Shown in pieces: positions 55,301 to 64,000 of a stretch of 64,000 nt of DNA. The DNA is from Duganella dendranthematis. Lineage in GTDB: Bacteria > Pseudomonadota > Gammaproteobacteria > Burkholderiales > Burkholderiaceae_D. Made by a program: the position numbers and the translations under genes. The stretch lies in contig NZ_CP051684.1 of NCBI RefSeq assembly GCF_012849375.1, forward strand, positions 1,240,001 to 1,304,000, given 5' to 3'. How positions within the stretch are numbered: the stretch's first letter is position 1; each line of letters starts with the position of its first letter. A model generated the notes under the pieces. That model was given only the letters and a program-made list of their open reading frames with translations, had not been told where the DNA came from and ran no database searches.

Positions 55301-56998
55301 GTGAATCCTCTGACTTCTGGCGCTGCGGCGCCGAGCTGGCGCCCGGCCCCGGTGGCGCGCACCCTGGCCGCTCCGGCCGGCCCGCTGGCCCTGGTGCTGG
55401 CCGCGTTGCTGGCGCTGGCGCTGGCCCATCTGCTGTACTCGACACCGTTCATGCGCGGCCTGCTGCCGTTCTGGCACCAGCAGGACAACGACATCGCCCA
55501 ATACGTGGCCGGCTTCAACGCCTTCGTGCGCGAAGCGTGGCACTGGCCGCTGCTGCGCGTCAATTCGATCAATGCGCCGGACGGCACGCTGGCCACCTTC
55601 CTCGACACGGTGCCGCTGTACTCGCTGTTACTGAAGCTGTGGCAGCACGGGCCGGATACGCCGTTCCGCAATCCCTACCCGGTATGGATCGCGCTGTGCT
55701 TTGTGCTGCAGGGCGTGGGCGCGTGGTGGATCTGCCGCGAAGCGCAGCTGCGCTCGTGGATGGCGCTGCTGGCGATGACGCTGCTGCTGGCCGCCTTCCC
55801 GCCGTTCGCCTACCGCATCAACCACCTCGGCCTGATGGGCCAGTGGCTGCTGCCGCTGGCGCTGGCCTGCTACCTGCGCAGCACGCGGCTGGGCCGGCTG
55901 GCGTCCGGCGCCTGGGTGGCGCTGGTGCTGGCAGCGTTCTATGTCCACATTTACCTGTTTGCCATGGTGGCGCTGGTGTTCGCGGCCGACCTGTGGCGCC
56001 ACTTCACCGGCGGCGACCAACGCCGCGCGCTGCTGACCGCCGTGGCCAGCGGCGTGCTGCTGGTGGCCAGCCTGTTCGTGACGATGCTGCCGGTGCCGGG
56101 CCAGGCCGGCGGTGGCGAGTGGGGCTTCGGCTACTACTCGATGAACCTGCTGGGACCGTTCGCCGGCGGCCGCCTGCTGCAGTTCCAGCATGCCACCGCG
56201 ACCGACGGCCAGGGCGAAGGCTATGCCTATGTCGGCATCTTCGTACTGATGGCGGCCGCCTACGGCGTGTCGTTGCGGCGCCGCCTCGATCCGGCATTCT
56301 GGACCCGCCACCGCGCGCTGCTGGCGGCGCTGGCCGCGATGACCTGCTTTGCCCTCTCCAACATCGTCTACCTCGGTCCGGTCGAGCTGTTCCACCTGGA
56401 CCTGCCGGGCTGGGTGGGCAAGATCACGGCCGTGTTGCGCAGTTCCGGCCGCTTCTTCTGGCCGGTCGGCTACGCCATCACCGCGTTTGCAGTCATCAGC
56501 CTGACGCGCCACCTGCCGCCACGGCGCGCCGGCGCGCTGCTGCTGGCGCTGCTGTGCCTGCACGCCTGGGATCTGTGGCCGCACGCCAAGCGGGTGCGCG
56601 CATCGGTCAGCGTCGGCGCCGTCGAGCGCCTGCATGCGGCACAATGGGATAGTTTCCTCGGCGCCGACGTCAAGGCGCTGCAAGTGTATCCGCCGTTCGG
56701 CTGCAACAAGGGTGTGGCGCTGCAGACACTGTTGCCGACCATGGGCTATGCGGTGGCGCGCCAGCTGCCGATATCGACCGGCTATGTGGCGCGCGTCCGG
56801 AAGCCATGCGACAATTACGCGCAAGAAATTGCCGGCATCCGCGCCCCGAGTACGGCGTTTGTGTTCATCAAGGAGGAATTTGTCGACCTGAACGCCGTGC
56901 GACAGTTGCTGGGCGATGCCGCCGCCACCTGTATCGAAGCCGACTTCGCCTGGCTGTGCAAACGCCAGCCGGCCGTCGCATTGGAGAAGAAACCGTGA
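55301..56998 (+). CDS. DUF6311-like membrane glycosyltransferase
   Basis: 565 residues from GTG 55301; no ATG exists in front of the first helix and the ribosome site is weak. About ten membrane segments. The first outside loop has FWHQQDNDIAQYVAGFNAFV, with acids at the GT-C catalytic place. GYYSMNLLGPFAGG and GQGEGYAYVGIFVL are strings I know from DUF6311 proteins. The C-terminal soluble part holds several Cys. It should act in the periplasm with the next two genes, which form a GtrB/GtrA pair. Confidence 0.75.
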   Translation: MNPLTSGAAAPSWRPAPVARTLAAPAGPLALVLAALLALALAHLLYSTPFMRGLLPFWHQQDNDIAQYVAGFNAFVREAWHWPLLRVNSINAPDGTLATFLDTVPLYSLLLKLWQHGPDTPFRNPYPVWIALCFVLQGVGAWWICREAQLRSWMALLAMTLLLAAFPPFAYRINHLGLMGQWLLPLALACYLRSTRLGRLASGAWVALVLAAFYVHIYLFAMVALVFAADLWRHFTGGDQRRALLTAVASGVLLVASLFVTMLPVPGQAGGGEWGFGYYSMNLLGPFAGGRLLQFQHATATDGQGEGYAYVGIFVLMAAAYGVSLRRRLDPAFWTRHRALLAALAAMTCFALSNIVYLGPVELFHLDLPGWVGKITAVLRSSGRFFWPVGYAITAFAVISLTRHLPPRRAGALLLALLCLHAWDLWPHAKRVRASVSVGAVERLHAAQWDSFLGADVKALQVYPPFGCNKGVALQTLLPTMGYAVARQLPISTGYVARVRKPCDNYAQEIAGIRAPSTAFVFIKEEFVDLNAVRQLLGDAAATCIEADFAWLCKRQPAVALEKKP

Positions 56999-57936
56999 AG
57001 AAGCTAGTATCCCTGGTCGCCCCGTTCTACAACGAATCGGGCAATGTGGCGGAGTTTTTCCGCCGCGTGGCCGTCGTTGCCGCCGCCCTGCCGGCCTATG
57101 ACATCGAAGTCATCGCCGTCAACGACGGCAGCCGCGACAACACCTGGAACGAGCTGCTGGCAGCGCACGCCCTGTATCCGCGCGTGCAGGTGATCGACCT
57201 GTCGCGCAACTTCGGCAAGGAAGCCGCCCTCACCGCCGGCCTCGACCGCGCGCACGGCGACGCCGTGGTGCCGATCGATTCCGACCTGCAGCACCCGCCG
57301 GAACTGCTCGCCGAGATGCTGGCGCAGTGGGAGCAAGGCGCCGAAGTGGTGCTGGCGCAGCGCACCGACCGCGTCACCGACGGCCGCCTGCAAAAGCTGT
57401 CGGCCGAATCGTTCTACCGCTTCCACAACAAGATTTCCAATATCCGCGTGCCGGCCAACGTCGGCGACTTCCGCCTGATGGATAAGCGGGTGGTGATGGC
57501 GCTGCGCCAGCTGCCGGAAAACCACCGCTTCATGAAGGGCCTGTTCGCCTGGGTAGGCTTCCGCACGGTGACCATTCCGTACGAACATGGCGAGCGCGGC
57601 GCCGGCACCTCCAGCTTCAATTTCTGGAAGCTGTGGAACCTGGCGCTGGAAGGCATCACCAGTTTCAGCACGGCGCCGCTGAAGATCTGGACCTATATCG
57701 GCCTCGGCACCTCGGCGTTCGCGCTGCTGTACACGCTGATGATCATCATCAAGACCATGATCTTCGGCATCGATGTGCCGGGTTACGCGTCGTTGATCGT
57801 CAGCGTGATGTTCCTCGGCGGCGTGCAGCTGATCGGGATTGGCGTGCTGGGCGAATATATCGGCCGCATTTACCACGAAGTCAAACGCCGGCCGGTCTAC
57901 CTGGTACGCGAAGAGCACAGCCGTGACCAGCCTTAA
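56995..57936 (+). CDS. GtrB-like polyprenyl-phosphate glycosyltransferase
   Basis: 313 residues from GTG 56995, which overlaps the preceding stop (GTGA) and has GGAG upstream. GT-A domain: SLVAPFYNESGNVAEFF, VIAVNDGSRDNTW, IDLSRNFGKEAALTAGLDRAHGDAVVPIDSDLQHPPE, and NVGDFRLMDKRVV. Two C-terminal helices end with LGEYIGRIYHEVKRRPVYLV, the GtrB signature end. It loads a hexose on undecaprenyl phosphate. Together with the following GtrA-like gene and the DUF6311 protein before it, this gives a full three-part glycan-modifying set. Confidence 0.92.
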   Translation: MKKLVSLVAPFYNESGNVAEFFRRVAVVAAALPAYDIEVIAVNDGSRDNTWNELLAAHALYPRVQVIDLSRNFGKEAALTAGLDRAHGDAVVPIDSDLQHPPELLAEMLAQWEQGAEVVLAQRTDRVTDGRLQKLSAESFYRFHNKISNIRVPANVGDFRLMDKRVVMALRQLPENHRFMKGLFAWVGFRTVTIPYEHGERGAGTSSFNFWKLWNLALEGITSFSTAPLKIWTYIGLGTSAFALLYTLMIIIKTMIFGIDVPGYASLIVSVMFLGGVQLIGIGVLGEYIGRIYHEVKRRPVYLVREEHSRDQP

Positions 57937-58324
57937 GCAACTATTGCTGCGCTACCGCGATGTGCTGGTGTTCGGCGTCATCGGCGTGGTCAACACGCTG
58001 CTGCATTCGGGCATGGTGGTGCTGCTGGTGGAACGCGCCCACGTGTCGCCGGTGCCGGCCAATGTGGCCGGCTTTGCGCTGGCCAATACGGCGTCGTTTT
58101 ACGCCAACAGCTATCTGACCTTCCGCCGCCAGCCGACGCTGGCGCTGTACTGGAAGTTTTTATTGGTGTCGATGGGCAGCCTGGCGCTGACGGTGCTGTT
58201 GTCCGGCTTCGCCGAGATGATGCACTGGCATTATCTGATCGGGCTGGCGATGGTGCTGCTGTGCGGGCCGGTGCTGACCTATCTGCTGCACAAGAGTTTT
58301 ACCTTCCGCAAACACCAGCCCTGA
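57923..58324 (+). CDS. GtrA-family flippase
   Basis: 133 residues from GTG 57923, overlapping the GtrB-like gene by 14 bases. Four hydrophobic helices. LLRYRDVLVFGVIGVVNTLLHSGMVVLL starts as GtrA proteins do, NVAGFALANTASFYANSYLTFR is the family motif, and it ends LTYLLHKSFTFRK. Thought to flip undecaprenyl-phosphate sugar. Last gene of the cluster; a terminator follows at once. Confidence 0.92.
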   Translation: MTSLKQLLLRYRDVLVFGVIGVVNTLLHSGMVVLLVERAHVSPVPANVAGFALANTASFYANSYLTFRRQPTLALYWKFLLVSMGSLALTVLLSGFAEMMHWHYLIGLAMVLLCGPVLTYLLHKSFTFRKHQP

Positions 58325-58328
58325 ATAC

Positions 58329-58364
58329 AAAAAAGCCATGTGACTGTGAGCACATGGCTTTTTT
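58329..58364. terminator. bidirectional rho-independent terminator
   Basis: AAAAAAGCCATGTG (58329-58342) / CACATGGCTTTTTT (58351-58364), eight-base loop. It ends both the O-polysaccharide cluster and the convergent helicase gene. Confidence 0.93.
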
Positions 58365-58365
58365 A

Positions 58366-59844
<1,479 letters not shown>

Positions 59845-59946
59845 ATTCTGGACGGATGGTGAAGCGCCGTAAACTATACCCTAATTTTTGACAACTGCGC
59901 TAAAAACCAGCAGCTTTTATCACGAAACCCTTGCATCAATGGCATG

Positions 59947-59952
59947 TATAAT
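59947..59952 (+). promoter_or_regulatory. possible -10 of the propeller-GGDEF gene
   Basis: Perfect TATAAT 33 bases before the ATG, preceded by TG. No convincing -35 at 16-18 bases. The 141-base divergent gap (59845-59985) is AT-rich and must also hold the helicase promoter. Confidence 0.45.
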
Positions 59953-59985
59953 AGCCAATCTGTCCAGAATTCACTGTGATCCCCC

Positions 59986-62900
59986 ATGTTAGCGCCCTTC
60001 TCGGCCCTGCGCCGCCTGCTCTTCCTTTGCCTGTTGCTGGCGCTGAGCGCCGCCAGTGTCACCGTCACCAGCGCGGCGCCCTCGCCGTCGTTGCGTTTCA
60101 AGAAACTCGGCCCGCTGGCCGGCGACGAACCGTCGATGCTGTCGCTGATCCAGGACCGCAAGGGCTTCGTCTGGGTCGGCACCCACACGGACGGCCTGTA
60201 CCGCTACAACGGCTACCAGGCGGTGAAGTACACCAACAATCCGGCCGATCCGGCCAGCCTGCCGCATGACCGCGTGTCGGCCATCTTCGAGGACCGGCAA
60301 GGCCGCATCTGGGCCGCCACCCAGAACGGCCTGGCGCGCTTCAATCCGGACACCAACAACTTCACCACGTTTACCTCCGACAAGGCGCCGAAGAACCACC
60401 GCATCGTCAAGAACATCATTTCCGACGGCAAGGACGGCCTGTGGATCGGCACCTGGGGCGGCCTGCAGCACTTCGATCCCCGCAGCGGCAAGTTCGACGC
60501 CATCTACGCCCATAGCGACGCCGATCCCGACAGCCTGGCCAGCAACGACCTCAACGCGCTGGCACTGGACGCGCAAGGCGGCGTGTGGATCGGCACCTGG
60601 CCCGGCGGCCTCGACTACCTGGCGCCCGGCGCCAAGACCTTCCGCCATCACCAGGTCGATCCGGCCGCCAAGCCGGACGCGCGCGTCAACATCGTCCGCG
60701 CGCTGCAGTTCGACACCACCGGCGCGCTGTGGATCGGCACCGAGTCCGGCATCATCCGCTGGGACGGCAAGAGCGACTGGGACACGCGCAAGGCGATCGT
60801 CTCGCCGTACAGCCGCATCACCAACTTCGGCCTCGACAACAAGGGCGTGCTGTGGGCCACCACGCTGTCGGCCGGGCTGCTGCGCTGGAACGAGGCCAAC
60901 GAAGCGTTCGACCAGTTCGTGCACGCCGCCGACGATCCGTACAGCCTGCCCGGCGACAACCTGCGCGCGGTGATGCAGGACCGCGGCGGCATGCTGTGGA
61001 TCGCCTCCTTCACCGACGGCATCGCCATGGCCAACCTGAGCAGCGAAGGCTTTACCCGCCACGTGCCGTTCCGCATCGACAGCCGCTCGGCGCCGGCCAG
61101 CAACGCGCTGCTGAGCCTGTCGCGCGCGCCGAACGGCAAGATGTGGCTGGGCGGGAATGTGGGCATGAGCTTGTACGACCCGGCATCCAGCAAGGTGCTG
61201 CGCAGCTACCACGCCGACGACAAGGTGCCCGGCAAGCTATCGCATTCGATCGTCTACAGCATGTACCAGGACGACGACGGCAAGGGGCCGCTGTGGCTAG
61301 GCACGTCCAACGGCTTGAACCGGCTGGACACGCCGGACAGCCCGTTCCAGGCCATCCACTTCGGCAACACCGCCAGCGACTACATCAACGCCATCGCGCC
61401 CGGCGCCGGCGGCATGCTGTGGCTGGCCACCGGCAACAGCCTGATCCGCTACGAGATCAAGACCGACGTACGCAAGATTTACTACAACGATCCGCAAGAC
61501 CCGAGTTCGCGCAGCGTCAACGGCACCTCGGCGGTGCTGGAAGATCGCCAGGGCCGCGTGTGGGCCGGTTCGGAATGGAATGGCGGCGGCCTCGACCTGC
61601 TGGACCAGGCCAGCGGCAAGTTCCGCCACTACCGCCACGCCAACCAGGACGCCAACAGCCTCAGTGACGACAACATCGCCAGCCTGCATGAAGATGCGCA
61701 AGGCCGCATCTGGGTCGGCACCAGCAAGGGACTGAACCTGGTGGTGGTCAAGCCGGATGGCTCGATCACCTTCAAGTCCTACGCGGCCGCGATGCGCGCG
61801 CCGAAGATCCTGTCGATTCAGCACGACCACGAGGGCAAGATCTGGTGCAGCACCATCACCGGCCTGTACCGGCTGGAGCCGGACAGCGGCAAGGTCACGC
61901 ACTTCACCGCGTCGGATGGTTTGACCGAAGGCTTTACCGTCAACTCGTCGGCACTGGGCGCGGACGGCACGCTGTTCTTCGGCGGCGTGCACGGCATGAC
62001 GGCGGTGACGCCGTCGAAAGTGAAGACCAGTTCGGTACCGCCGCAGGTGGCGATTACCGACATCACCGTGTTCAACCATTCGCTGCAAAACGGCCAGCCC
62101 AGCGAAAACGTCAAGGCCGACGGTCCGGTGACGGCGCCCACGGCGCTGACCTTGTCGTCGCAGGCGTCGGTGTTTGCGCTGGAGTTCGCCGCGTTGCATT
62201 ACACCGAACCGTCCGGCAACCGCTACTCATATCAACTGCAAGGCTTCGACCGCGACTGGGTCGAGACCGACGCCGGCCACCGCACCGCCAGCTACACCAA
62301 TCTGAATCCGGGCAAGTACATCTTCCGCGTCAAGGCCGCCAATCACTTGGGCGTATGGAACCAGGTGCCGGCCACCCTCAACATCACCATCACCCCGCCG
62401 TTCTGGCAGCGCTGGTGGTTCCGTTCCGGCCTGATGGCGCTGGTGGTGGGCTCGCTGGCGCTGGCGTACAAGGTGCGCATCACGCGGCTGACGCGCCATC
62501 AGGCCGAGCTGGAACAGACCGTGGCGGCGCGCACCGTCGAGCTGGAAGAATCCAACCGCAAGCTGGCCGCGCTCAGCACCACAGACGGCCTGACCGGCGT
62601 CAGCAACCGGCGCGGTTTCGACCTGGCGCTGGAAGCCGAATGGCGGCGCGCCGCGCGCACCGGTCAGACGCTGGCGCTGTCGATGCTGGACGTGGATTAC
62701 TTCAAGAAATACAACGACCACTACGGCCACCTGGCCGGCGACGCCGCGCTGCGCACCGTGGCCGATCTGATCACCAGCCACGGCCGCCGCACCACCGACC
62801 TGGTGGCGCGCTATGGCGGCGAAGAGTTCGCGTTGCTGGCGGCAGCCACCGATGCGGCCGATGCATTTGGCGTGGCGCAGGATATCTGCGCCGAGCTAGC

Positions 62901-63084
62901 GCGGCGGGCGTTGCCGCACGAACAGTCGCCGTTTGGTATCATGACGATCAGTATCGGCGTGGCGGTGATGGTGCCGACCGACGACACCTCGCCGCAGGAT
63001 CTGGTGCAACTGGCCGACCGGGCCCTGTATCGCGCCAAGGAAAAAGGACGCAACATGGCACTGCTGGCCATGCCGCCGATGTAG
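59986..63084 (+). CDS. two-component-propeller sensor diguanylate cyclase
   Basis: 1032 residues. Signal peptide (core about 9-27, cleavage near SAAPS). About a dozen Reg_prop repeats (DRKGFVWVGTHTDGLYRYN, DRQGRIWAATQNGLARFN and so on) would form two seven-bladed periplasmic propellers up to about 690. A Y_Y_Y domain follows (about 715-805: FAALHYTEPSGNRYSYQLQGFDRDWVE...GKYIFRVKA), then one membrane helix (about 812-832), a short coiled coil and the GGDEF domain. GGEEF stands near residue 944 with RxxD (RTTD) five residues before. Full-length and intact for c-di-GMP synthesis; such propellers often sense polysaccharides. No histidine kinase part is present. Confidence 0.93.
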   Translation: MLAPFSALRRLLFLCLLLALSAASVTVTSAAPSPSLRFKKLGPLAGDEPSMLSLIQDRKGFVWVGTHTDGLYRYNGYQAVKYTNNPADPASLPHDRVSAIFEDRQGRIWAATQNGLARFNPDTNNFTTFTSDKAPKNHRIVKNIISDGKDGLWIGTWGGLQHFDPRSGKFDAIYAHSDADPDSLASNDLNALALDAQGGVWIGTWPGGLDYLAPGAKTFRHHQVDPAAKPDARVNIVRALQFDTTGALWIGTESGIIRWDGKSDWDTRKAIVSPYSRITNFGLDNKGVLWATTLSAGLLRWNEANEAFDQFVHAADDPYSLPGDNLRAVMQDRGGMLWIASFTDGIAMANLSSEGFTRHVPFRIDSRSAPASNALLSLSRAPNGKMWLGGNVGMSLYDPASSKVLRSYHADDKVPGKLSHSIVYSMYQDDDGKGPLWLGTSNGLNRLDTPDSPFQAIHFGNTASDYINAIAPGAGGMLWLATGNSLIRYEIKTDVRKIYYNDPQDPSSRSVNGTSAVLEDRQGRVWAGSEWNGGGLDLLDQASGKFRHYRHANQDANSLSDDNIASLHEDAQGRIWVGTSKGLNLVVVKPDGSITFKSYAAAMRAPKILSIQHDHEGKIWCSTITGLYRLEPDSGKVTHFTASDGLTEGFTVNSSALGADGTLFFGGVHGMTAVTPSKVKTSSVPPQVAITDITVFNHSLQNGQPSENVKADGPVTAPTALTLSSQASVFALEFAALHYTEPSGNRYSYQLQGFDRDWVETDAGHRTASYTNLNPGKYIFRVKAANHLGVWNQVPATLNITITPPFWQRWWFRSGLMALVVGSLALAYKVRITRLTRHQAELEQTVAARTVELEESNRKLAALSTTDGLTGVSNRRGFDLALEAEWRRAARTGQTLALSMLDVDYFKKYNDHYGHLAGDAALRTVADLITSHGRRTTDLVARYGGEEFALLAAATDAADAFGVAQDICAELARRALPHEQSPFGIMTISIGVAVMVPTDDTSPQDLVQLADRALYRAKEKGRNMALLAMPPM

Positions 63085-63092
63085 AGAAAAGT

Positions 63093-63251
63093 ATGAGTAT
63101 GGATGACCCGAAGCCGCAACCACCCACCCCGCCCGAACCGGGCGACTGCTGCCACAGCGGCTGCACCTACTGCGTAGACGACCTGTACCAGGAAGAACTG
63201 GACCGCTACCGCGAGGCGCTCAAGGCCTGGCAGGCGCGCCATCCGGAATAA
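63093..63251 (+). CDS. oxidoreductase-like-domain small protein
   Basis: 52 residues. A Pro-rich start, then GDCCHSGCTYCVDDLYQEELDRYREAL, the Cys-rich motif of the short oxidoreductase-like N-terminal family (PF09791), also found in eukaryotic mitochondrial proteins. Four cysteines in CC-x3-C-x2-C spacing could bind metal. Starts eight bases after the diguanylate cyclase stop, with GAGAAA before the ATG; a second ATG at 63099 is possible. Function unknown. Confidence 0.78.
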   Translation: MSMDDPKPQPPTPPEPGDCCHSGCTYCVDDLYQEELDRYREALKAWQARHPE

Positions 63252-63272
63252 ACCGGCGGCGCACCCTCGCCG

Positions 63273-63830
63273 TTATGCGCGTTGCCGACGGCGCGCGCTG
63301 AATGCCAGCAACAGCGCCGAGATCAGGAAGTAGAACGCGCCGAATCCCGCATAGCCCACCACCGTGGCCAGTGCCGGCGGTTCGGCCGTGTGCAGCGCCT
63401 GGAAGATGAAGGCGCCACCCGCCAGTGCCGACTGGCCGCCGCTCAGGATCATCGCCCACTGCGCGCCGTTGGTTTTCCAGCGCCGCACGCCGGTGCCCAG
63501 CTGAAGCAGGCCCGCCAGAATCGCCCATGCGCCGAATACGCCCAGCACCGCCTGCATGCTTTGCAGCGACAGTCCGACCGCCAGCGCGGTCGCCAGGCTG
63601 ACGCCGAAGTTGATGGCCTGGGTGCGGTTGGCGGCCAGCCCGCCGTTACGGGCGGCGTCGATGAAGTTGGCCACCGCGTCCCATGCCGGATAGGCGACCA
63701 GCAGCACCGCGCCGATCAGCCACGATTGCTTGCCGACCGTCAAGGCCGCAATCACCCAGGCGATGGAAAACGCCGCACGCAGGGAGTAGTACTGCTTGAG
63801 CCAGCTTTCTTGGTTGAGATTGTCATTCAT
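63273..63830 (-). CDS. small multi-pass membrane protein (HdeD/DUF308-like)
   Basis: 185 residues with about six hydrophobic segments, e.g. SLRAAFSIAWVIAALTVG, LIGAVLLVAYPAWDAVANFIDAARNG and GVFGAWAILAGLLQLGTGVRRW. The layout of short paired helices resembles the HdeD/DUF308 family, but this is a weak match. The ATG at 63830 is preferred over 63836 because AAAGGA is then seven bases away. A TetR-type operator lies just upstream, so the gene is probably induced when the neighbouring TetR-like regulator is released. Confidence 0.7.
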   Translation of the reverse strand: MNDNLNQESWLKQYYSLRAAFSIAWVIAALTVGKQSWLIGAVLLVAYPAWDAVANFIDAARNGGLAANRTQAINFGVSLATALAVGLSLQSMQAVLGVFGAWAILAGLLQLGTGVRRWKTNGAQWAMILSGGQSALAGGAFIFQALHTAEPPALATVVGYAGFGAFYFLISALLLAFSARRRQRA

Positions 63831-63846
63831 GATCATTCCTTTGTTT

Positions 63847-63864
63847 CTACCTACTAGTTGGTAG
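63847..63864. promoter_or_regulatory. palindromic operator, TetR-type
   Basis: CTACCTACTAGTTGGTAG, an 18-base palindrome with one mismatched pair, 17 bases before the membrane-protein ATG and downstream of the TetR-like gene. Likely bound by that regulator. Confidence 0.6.
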
Positions 63865-63873
63865 AGCGATGGT

Positions 63874-63910
63874 TTTTAAAAAAGGGATGCCTGATCATTC
63901 CGGCATCCCT
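63874..63910 (-). terminator. terminator of the TetR-like gene
   Basis: AGGGATGCC (63883-63891) / GGCATCCCT (63902-63910) with a ten-base loop; on the minus strand it is followed by TTTTTTAAAAA. Confidence 0.85.
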
Positions 63911-63912
63911 GC

Positions 63913-64000
63913 TTAGACTGCAGTCAACAAATCCAGTTGCGGTTTCATGATGGCGCCGAACATGGCTGGATCGCCATAAGCCCGCGCCGACAGCATGGCG
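63913..64000 (-). CDS. TetR/AcrR-like regulator, C-terminal fragment
   Basis: The last 29 residues of a minus-strand gene that runs out of the window: AMLSARAYGDPAMFGAIMKP..., ending LLTAV. The helical end and the adjoining operator suggest a TetR/AcrR-type repressor; the DNA-binding part cannot be seen, so the call depends on context and on my memory of similar ends. Confidence 0.5.
   Translation of the reverse strand, partial: AMLSARAYGDPAMFGAIMKPQLDLLTAV

Noticed and set aside
58341..58356. TGTGA-CTGTGA-GCACA as a fourth Crp site
   Set aside because: The second half-site is mismatched, and the bases form the stem and loop of a terminator between convergent genes, not a promoter.
61845..63251. 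A 468-codon reading that ends with the Cys-rich mini-protein
   Set aside because: Most of it lies out of frame inside the propeller-GGDEF gene and is Arg/Gln/Gly-rich; only the part from 63093 has a family motif.

Overview
The window comes from a high-GC betaproteobacterium, most likely of the Oxalobacteraceae (Duganella/Massilia/Rugamonas/Janthinobacterium group). The grounds are the Tad locus layout, small genes resembling families I recall from Burkholderiales (DUF6139- and DUF6447-like), inverted-repeat spacers of the REP type, and the overall GC-rich codon use. This is an inference from gene content, not a database match. No rRNA, tRNA, CRISPR array or insertion sequence was recognised.

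Layout. (1) 1-7.9 kb: the 3' part of a Tad/Flp pilus operon on the + strand: end of the secretin, a small lipoprotein, CpaE/TadZ, CpaF/TadA, TadB, TadC, a LytR_C lipoprotein and an Ig-like surface lipoprotein, closed by a shared terminator. (2) 8-15 kb: secreted S9 peptidase, chemoreceptor with a C-terminal tether pentapeptide, an alpha/beta hydrolase with a probable CTG start, and a Cache-GGDEF diguanylate cyclase. (3) 15-19.2 kb: LPS core genes (WaaF, an O-antigen-ligase-like protein, two GT2 enzymes). (4) 19.2-28.1 kb: a MASE1 histidine kinase and FixJ-type regulator, a DUF535 protein, DnaE, a ParE/ParD-like toxin-antitoxin pair with its palindromic operator, and TrhO. (5) 28.1-42.7 kb: the most distinctive region. 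On the minus strand lie a PrtD-type type I secretion operon, a 1166-residue DUF4214/RTX protein that looks like an S-layer protein, and a periplasmic FecR-domain protein. On the plus strand, diverging from fecR, lie a CHASE2 class III adenylate cyclase, a TPR/outer-membrane barrel protein and a Crp-family regulator. (6) 42.8-58.3 kb: an ABC-transporter-dependent O-polysaccharide cluster: Wzm, Wzt with carbohydrate-binding domain, a coiled-coil methyltransferase, a triple-domain glycosyltransferase, then two sets of membrane glycosyltransferase, polyprenyl-phosphate glycosyltransferase and small flippase. The first set encloses WecE and a GNAT acetyltransferase. (7) 58.3-64 kb: RhlE-type helicase, a beta-propeller GGDEF sensor, a small Cys-rich protein, a small membrane protein with a palindromic operator, and the end of a TetR-like regulator.

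How it may work together. Each of the three minus-strand promoters of region 5 (secretion operon, S-layer gene, fecR) carries a perfect TGTGA-N6-TCACA site. The one before the secretion operon matches the full AAATGTGA-N6-TCACATTT consensus of E. coli CRP. A cyclase that should make cAMP and a Crp-type protein with the CRP recognition residues (SRET-V-x-R) are encoded in the same locus. I propose a self-contained circuit in which an envelope signal sets cAMP, and cAMP-Crp controls synthesis and export of an S-layer. The adjacent O-polysaccharide genes could supply its anchor, as smooth LPS does for RsaA in Caulobacter. The sites, domains and gene order are seen directly; the circuit and the S-layer role are inference.
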